From contig CP136065.1 of NCBI GenBank assembly GCA_032622095.1, forward strand, positions 218,408,151 to 218,472,150: 64,000 bases of DNA. Direction: 5' to 3'. This document shows positions 58,176 through 64,000 of this stretch, piece after piece; position 1 is the first letter of the stretch, and every line of letters begins with the position of its first letter. The notes beneath the pieces were generated by a model. The model worked only from the letters and a program-made list of their open reading frames with translations. It was not told where the DNA came from and did no database searches. The stretch is from Siphonodentalium dalli (taxonomy: Eukaryota; Mollusca; Scaphopoda; Gadilida; Siphonodentaliidae). The position numbers and the translations under genes are program-made.

Positions 58176-58929
58176 TAGTTTGGAGAAGTTTCAAATCGCA
58201 CCGATCACCATACGCCAGCTGGCACCATCTATCGTTTTCTGTAAATACGAAACGCTCTCTAAATTATATTGACCCCGATTTAGGCCGACCCGCCAAAATT
58301 CAAGAATGGAAACAAGTCAATCCTGAAAACACACCTACTAGGCATACATAATCCGTTTTCAGGTCGCTTTTAACAAACCAAAAATGCAAAATGACATAAG
58401 GAATCCGACTATTAGCTGGATTAAGTCAGATTTTCGTGCTATTATTTCTAATATGTTATCGATGGGTTTGGTTGACACGGATAAATAGGGAATTATAGTA
58501 GTTTTGCAATCGGAACGTAATCCGCATTGGATGCGGGTGTCTTTCGTTCCGTGTTTCTGAAATGAATTGAGGTCGGAGCTAGTTTTGATAGTACTAATTC
58601 ATCATTTGAGAATAAATTATTGCTGGACTGGATATACAATATAACAGCAAAAACTCTCAAAATTATATTAAGACAGAACGAATAATTGTGGTTCAAAATA
58701 AGGAAATGTCCGATTGAATTGAATTAAATTAAATTAAATGCATGGGACCCCTGCACTTGATTAATGATTTATTTGATCCAGATTCTTAAGCCTTGACATT
58801 TCAAATTGGTTTCTTTGTCATAATTTATCTTTAAACATAGATTTGGAAAAACATTATATGGCAATGGAAATAACTGCTATCGGGAGTGTGATACAACGCA
58901 CCATCTCGATTTTTTCCCGATATATCCCA

Positions 58930-58968
58930 ACCAACCAACCACCCCCCCCCTCCCTCCCCCCCCCCCTA
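58930..58968. repeat. C-rich low-complexity tract
   Basis: Two poly-C runs separated by tccct, following aaccaaccaacca. Confidence 0.9.
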
Positions 58969-59096
58969 CACCCGTTGTGACCATTGCATTTTAAAAAAAA
59001 CTTCAATCACGGCGATAGTTATTTAGAAAGTTCCTAAATGATCAAATTATTGCAAATTCCCAAGTCCGCGAAATTACGTTGCACATGAGTGTTTCT

Positions 59097-59160
59097 CAGT
59101 GAATTTACTCTCTGCGTAGACTTTCCTCCACCCCTAAAACTGACAACGTCGTGACATCCG
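59097..59160 (+). mobile_element. SINE body fragment
   Basis: ctctgcgt.g.ctttcctc.acccntaaaa.tgacaacgtcgt matches 19290-19340 of the SINE at 19100. The tRNA-like head and the tail are absent. Confidence 0.65.
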
Positions 59161-59446
59161 CATAGGGGGTGAGAAATCCGCACCACCACTGCCCCGTGAT
59201 CCCTGTCGAACGGCGACGACATACAGATACCGCTATACAACATGGATACAAGAAAACCATAGTCAGAAATGGTAACGCCAACAATATCATATTATTAGCC
59301 ATAAATATAAATTATAATACAATTATTCTAAAAACTAGCTTTCAAATTTTATGTGGGAAATTTGCATACTTCCATATTTCAAGTTTTCCCGTTTCTCGTG
59401 TCATACATTACTTTCTTCAAACTGTCTTCTTTATTACACAAGCTGA

Positions 59447-60015
59447 CGGGCCCGACTTCGCCCGGGCTGTTTCCCATCTGATTTCCGGTGAAAGGCGCGA
59501 TTTGACATTCAATTGACTATTTCGAAAGTTAAGGTCAGGTCAGGGTCATGATTTGACCCGTCCAAAACACCCCCACCCGGAGAAAAGTACCCCTAGGTAT
59601 CAAATTTCGTCGAAATCCGTCCGTTTAACCCACTTGACCTTTAGTGAACAATTTCGTAGGTCAAGGTAAGGTCGGAGTCATGATTTGACCCGTCCAAAAC
59701 ACTCCCCTGACAAAATTATCCTTAGGTATCAAATTTCGTCGAAATCCATCCGTTTTATCCGATTTGACATTTGATTGACCACATTGAAGGTCAAGGTCAC
59801 GCCGAGGTCACGATTTGACCCGTTCAAAACTCTCCCCGGACAAATGTATCTCTAGGTATCAAATTTCGCCGAAATTTGTCCGTTTTACCCAAATTGACCT
59901 TGCATTGACAGTTTTAAAGGTCAAGGTCAGGTCGGGGTCACGATTTGACCCGTCCAAAACACTTCCCGGACACAAATACCCATAAGTATCAAATTACGTT
60001 GAAATCTATGGAAAG
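59447..60015 (-). repeat. GGTCAA/GACCCGTCC repeat block, independent copy
   Basis: Four to five units of about 115 bp with gtcacgatttgacccgtcc, the aaacactccccggacaaa block and ggtatcaaatttcgtcgaaa. It has the orientation of 54500-54960 and is clearly more diverged from the palindrome copies than they are from each other. Confidence 0.85.
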
Positions 60016-60144
60016 CCGAAGAGGACATGTTGGTTGCTTATTGCTAGATATACGACGCGGTATTTCAAACTAGGAGATAGAAGTATTCTGAGTTTCAAAT
60101 GGTGATGAATTATAGTATTTTATTCAAATTTTATGGCATAAATC

Positions 60145-60300
60145 AGGGGGGGGGTCGGAAAAAACTGCGGGACACAACGTACCGGGGTGGGGGGGGTACA
60201 TAGGCGTAAAAAATTTACACGTAATTTTTTTCCTTATTCATTTAGGGGGGGGGGGGGTTGTCGGAAAAAATTTGCATGTAATTTTTTTCCAAATATGTAT
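60145..60300. repeat. Poly-G / tcggaaaaaa repeat
   Basis: Three G runs, two of them followed by gtcggaaaaaa, resembling the element at 62501-63039. The ends are unclear. Confidence 0.6.
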
Positions 60301-60639
60301 TTTCAGACTCACAACTTCAATTTTCTCTCATTTTATAGAATATGGATTAACCTTAATATCCAAATCATATATACATGAGTAGTATAATCCACATAAATTT
60401 TTTTTGGATAACCACTGTCTTGGTTTACATGTGATATTGACCCCATTAACCCTCTTAATAATGCCGACTATGTCAGTGTCTACCAGTCGATTGCATAATT
60501 CTACCCTAATTGCAGTTAGGCTCATCTCATACTCGTCCATTCAGCGCAGTTTGTTATAGCCTCCAGTATTCATTGAGCGTTATAGCCCCAACTGTTATAA
60601 TTCACCTTTAGCAGGCGTACTCTTGCCTCAGATTATTGA

Positions 60640-61460
60640 GATATTAGGTCACACGTAATCACATTAAATCGCATGGAAACATAGCAATTGTGTGGGCTGC
60701 TTGGCGTGAATATGTAATGAGAAATAAGGTCATACGTAATGACATTAAACTCAAGAAAACCCGCGAAAACAAAACAAAATCACATTTAATGTTTTAAGTT
60801 ATTTCCTTCATAAAAAGAATCTTCGTGATATAAAACCCTCTCAATACTTTAGAATATAGAATTAACCTTAAAATAACACGAACCTTCGGATTGGTGAACC
60901 TTCGGAATAGCGAACATTCAGAGAAATTTCGGAATAGTGGACCTTCGAGATAGTGAACCTTCGGAATAGAGACATGCCCCCCCAATATTCATATTATATG
61001 GCCAGAGTTCAAAGGTATGGACCCATAAAATTCTAAATTTGGCCCTTAAAATATTGAACTCCAAATTGGAGCCCACACAGAACATCACTTAAGTCAACTG
61101 TACCTGTGTCATGTCCCAATGCGGGAGGGTCCATATATACCACAACATTCATATTATATGCCAAGAATTCAACGATACGGGCCCACGTAATGACATTAAA
61201 TATCAAGAAAACCCGCGAAAACAAAACAAAATCACATTTAATGTTAAGTTATTTCCTCCTGTATCTGTATCGGTATGCGCGCAGGATCAGTTCGGATGTG
61301 AGCGCACACTCCATAATTAAAGAATCTTTGTGAAAATGAACCCTCTCAAATTAGTCTCAATACTTTAGAATATAGAATTAACCTAAAAATAACAAAAACC
61401 TTCGGAATAGAGAACCTTCGGAATAGCGGACCTTCGGGATAGCGAACCTTCATAATACGG
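60640..61460. repeat. Tandem duplication (about 450-515 bp offset) with ccttcggaatag minisatellite
   Basis: The aatgacattaaa block with agaaaacccgcgaaaacaaa and acatttaatgtt, and the ctcaatactttagaatatag block, occur at about 60738 and 61190 and at about 60841 and 61350. Each copy ends in imperfect GAACCTTCGGAATAGCG units (60888-60970 and 61398-61455). An insertion of about 60 bp (near 61258-61315) separates the copies in length. Confidence 0.8.
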
Positions 61461-61781
61461 TGACGTAAACACATGTGCTAATCTTTGTCGTACTATCGTA
61501 AATATCGGTACGATTTTTCTCAAGTACGACATAACCATAATAATACAATCGCCCAGTGGATTATCGATCGACCACACAATATGAGAAAGTCTACACCAGT
61601 GTACACCCACTGTGTGGCGGTAATAAAGATATATATACATAGATTGTCATTGATTGTCGTTGATTGTACAACAATGCGCCGATCCCAGCTTCCGACTGGT
61701 GGTTTCGCGAGACCAAGTCCTGACATGGAACACCGTGATTATTAGGGTGGTCTAGACCTGATACCACTGATAATTCAGCCG

Positions 61782-62068
61782 TATATGTCACAGAAAGATG
61801 CATTGAAGTCATGAAAAATACAACTTTGAACACGGTGTTTGGATCCCATTCCGTGTTATTCTATTCCTGATATGGTAGAAATAAAGCGCGTTATCTGGCT
61901 TCTGGCGAAAAATTAAAAACGTTGAAAAATGGTTGTGACTTTGGCAAGTGTTGTTCAGAGCATATGAAGCGGGTATATCAATAATTCGTGCATTTTTCGA
62001 CCCATTGTATCCGTCCCTCCAAATTACGTAGAAAAAATATGGAGGTTCGAATGAGCCATGTCCGTTTA
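61782..62068. repeat. R2 repeat, right portion
   Basis: It continues the R2 repeat from gatgcattgaagtcatgaaa to gagccatgtccgttta, matching 15340-15671. It starts directly after the TE2 right end. Confidence 0.75.
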
Positions 62069-62129
62069 ATGGATTTTAGCGTTTGTTGATGTTGTTTTTT
62101 TTGTGTTAATAGTATTTTTCGGAGTATAG

Positions 62130-62162
62130 TTATCGATTAGTTATCGATTAGTTATCGATTAT
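62130..62162. repeat. GTTATCGATTA triplet repeat
   Basis: Three consecutive copies of an 11-bp unit (gttatcgatta). Confidence 0.85.
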
Positions 62163-62492
62163 TTTGAGCCTATCTTGCAGTAGGTATGTGTCAGCTGCTT
62201 TATGTAGGCCCTGATTGGGGTCCGATTGTTTTCCTGCAGTGCCAGTCTTATATATATTTATATATCACGTGACAAAGTGTGAACTTTATATGTCAAATTC
62301 GGGGCATGGTAGGAGTCGCTTTCCACTAATGTTCGTGCACAGTGTGACGTCACACATCGTATATTCATTAAACCTTTCTTTACTAAATTGATTCTCCCAT
62401 TATGTTACAACAGTATACATTGAATGATCTATTATTCATTTTGGAGGGATGTTAAGGATATATGAGCAGGCGACAGCCAGACGAAAAATAAT

Positions 62493-63047
62493 ACAAGGGC
62501 AGGGGGGGGGGGTCGGAAAAAAAATTCAGGCACGTATGGCATTTTTTCCCTTTCGATCATCTTTTGTACCCACCCACCCCCACCGCCAAATGTTTTTCCG
62601 TTTTCGGCAGTTTTTTCCGACCATTTTTTTACACCCACCCCCACTTTTAACACTAAAACAGAGATTTGCGGGATGAAATTCACTGTAAACAGCTGTATAT
62701 GAATTTATGTGCATACTATTTATCATGGATATTAACATGGACATGTAAATAGGAATGAGTCATTTTGAGGTCATTCGGCCAAAAAAACATGGCTGCCAGC
62801 GGCCATCTTGGATTTCAATATTTGCAACAAAATACAACACGATAACTGCCTGCAGTCAGTTTACAGTTAGAATTACATTATTTCTCTCATTCAAAGTGGT
62901 TTTGAAGCCCAACTCATTGCCAAAACACTAAAAAACAAGCAGGACATTTTTTTTTTAGTTGCGGAAAAAATTACTTGTTGGTGGCTTTGACCACCCACCC
63001 CCGCATATGTGCCGGAAAAAAAATTCCCCCCCCCCCCTGACAAGGAC
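62493..63047. mobile_element. hAT-like poly-G/C-ended element
   Basis: ACAAGGGC (62493-62500) and ACAAGGAC (63040-63047) are near-identical 8-bp flanks. The left end is AGGGGGGGGGGTCGGAAAAA; the right end, read inward, is CAGGGGGGGGGGGGAATT. No transposase. Inside is a TGGCTGCCAGCGGCCATCTT unit of the family at 9940 (about 62790-62815). Open frames over the G/C runs are spurious. Confidence 0.6.
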
Positions 63048-63105
63048 GGAATATTACATATTGGTGGGACTTATGGTCGTTTGTTGAACTTATTATCTGA
63101 ACATT

Positions 63106-63330
63106 TCATTTTCGTCAATGAATATATAGTATAGAAAGGGTTAATAATATAACTACTCGCCAATGAGTATTTAGTATATACGGGGTTAATGGGGTAACTA
63201 CTCGCCAATGAGTATTCAGTATAGAAAGGGTTAATAAGGTAACTACTCGCCAATGAGTATTTAGTATCTACGGGGTTAATAAGGTAACTACTCACCAATG
63301 AGTATCTAGTATAGAAATGGTTGATTTGTA
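63106..63330. repeat. Minisatellite, five units of 45 bp
   Basis: The unit is aactactcgccaatgagtat followed by t.agtatagaaagggttaata or similar. Anchors at 63151, 63196, 63241 and 63286 are exactly 45 bp apart. Because 45 is a multiple of 3, the minus strand stays open and would give a 15-residue repeat (YSLASSYLINPxYTK) within a 123-codon frame (63071-63442). No start context or domain supports a gene. Confidence 0.93.
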
Positions 63331-63699
63331 GCATGCAAACATTGGAAGTAGTCGTCTTAACTCCGCGATGTCGGCGGGTTACCAAATCAAACTGGATTGT
63401 GATAGTGAATTGATTTGTCCTCATAATGAGTCTAACTCGCAATGCTATTCCGCAAGAGCAATTTGCAAATTAAGTTACTAACGTACAACGGAAATGCACA
63501 GACATGTCTGGAGGATGAGGTCCTGAACATGCAACGGATTCACGGATACGTGGCTACAATGACTACAAAGACCGCAGGCTTCAGCAAACATTCATATAGG
63601 CGTGATACACTCGTAACAATTGCTGGCGGGTTCTACTATATTCGAATGAATACTCAATGGAACTGGGCAAGAGGTGGTTCTTCCCAGTCCAATCCCGGG

Positions 63700-63769
63700 G
63701 AAAATGTTTAAAGTTGAAGGGTGAGACAAAACCAAACCCCCTGTCGCCACGTCCCTGTTGAATGAGTAA
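63700..63769. mobile_element. Right end of a hAT-like CAGGGACGTGGCGACA element
   Basis: gtgagacaaaaccaaacccc followed by ctgtcgccacgtccctg is the reversed terminus of the 4544-5632 family, next to ttgaatga as the presumed 8-bp target copy. A matching left end was not found upstream, so the copy is truncated or rearranged. Confidence 0.55.
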
Positions 63770-63875
63770 CTGTTGAGGATGATATGTGGTGTTTCATTCC
63801 CCCGCCCAACCCCGGACAAAATCGGAAAGGTTTTCGGTACCCAAAAGAGCAACAATTCAACATATCCTCACGAAA

Positions 63876-64000
63876 ATAGGTTCATTATCGACCTATAATA
63901 TTCACATCCGTTCATATTGGATTATTTGATTCTGAAATAAGCCATGGCTTTTGAGGATTGACACTAATTTTCAGGATGCTTCATATTGGAAAAATAAACC
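63876..64000 (+). repeat. R1 dispersed repeat, truncated by the window end
   Basis: taggttcattatcgacctat, ataatattcacat and ttatttgattctgaaataag match 2495-2560, and the last block matches the start of 43761-44069. It lacks the rest of the repeat. Confidence 0.6.

Larger units (their letters stand above)
48996..61781. mobile_element. TE2: about 12.8-kb copy of the TE1 family, with nested inserts
   Basis: The left 173 bp (48996-49168) is nearly identical to TE1's left end, and 61693-61781 matches TE1's right end (ggtggtttcgcgagacc, acaccgtgattattagggtg). The outer ends are CGGCCGAATTC... and ...GATAATTCAGCCG, with the inner part of the right end diverged. R2 halves lie directly outside both ends, as expected for one insertion. 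A clean 3-bp duplication is not seen. Inside are the right arm of the giant inverted repeat, a TTAA MITE, a SINE fragment and several old tandem duplications. No transposase gene was recognised. Confidence 0.65.

Noticed and set aside
48996-61781. Polinton/Maverick-type element
   Set aside because: The size fits, but there is no polymerase, integrase, protease, ATPase or capsid-like frame, no 6-bp duplication, and the ends do not match that type.
62432-62744. Minus-strand frames over poly-G/poly-A blocks
   Set aside because: Gly/Pro/Lys runs come from homopolymers in the hAT-like element.

Overview
The window looks like repeat-rich, gene-poor nuclear DNA of a metazoan, most likely a marine invertebrate. 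The species cannot be named from the sequence. The evidence is a CR1-like LINE with an NPGP (2A-like) motif, a second LINE with a CCHC tail, a Penelope-like element with a GIY-YIG remnant, tRNA-derived SINEs, and many short inverted-repeat elements with 8-bp, TTAA or TAA target duplications. The DNA is AT-rich with long poly-C/G runs and shows no operons, ribosome binding sites or prokaryotic genes. I could not support one intact host gene in 64 kb; every recognisable coding stretch belongs to a decayed mobile element.

Layout. 1-4.1 kb: anonymous AT-rich DNA with two copies of a dispersed repeat (R1). 4.1-8.7 kb: a broken CR1-like LINE whose endonuclease region is split by a hAT-like element with a perfect 8-bp target duplication. 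9-16.2 kb: hairpins, a 1.36-kb TAA-flanked inverted-repeat element, R1 and R2 repeats, and a TTAA-flanked MITE built from paired palindromes. 16.6-24.9 kb: a Penelope-like element with inverted ends, split by a 5.3-kb element (TE1), which holds a 3-kb element (Y), which in turn holds a SINE: four nested levels. 25.2-30.2 kb: a probable hAT-like element (CTCAGCA duplication) carrying a LINE with one stop codon and one deletion in the RT. 30.4-33.7 kb: foldback and tandem repeats and a second TTAA MITE. 34.5-38.3 kb: a foldback element with long inverted ends, the right one amplified into four tandem units of about 528 bp. 38.7-45.4 kb: a TTAA element, minisatellites and R1.

45.4-55.4 kb: a giant inverted repeat with 3.4-kb arms and a 3.2-kb spacer. 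49.0-61.8 kb: the ends of a second TE1-family copy (TE2, about 12.8 kb) interrupt an R2 repeat whose two halves lie on either side. TE2 contains the right palindrome arm, a TTAA MITE, a SINE remnant and several diverged tandem repeats. 61.8-64 kb: the rest of R2, a hAT-like poly-G element, a 45-bp minisatellite and a truncated R1 copy.

The interest lies in the transposon history: insertion order can be read from host repeats that rejoin across each insert. The TE1/TE2 family, the amplified foldback element and the giant palindrome most deserve follow-up.
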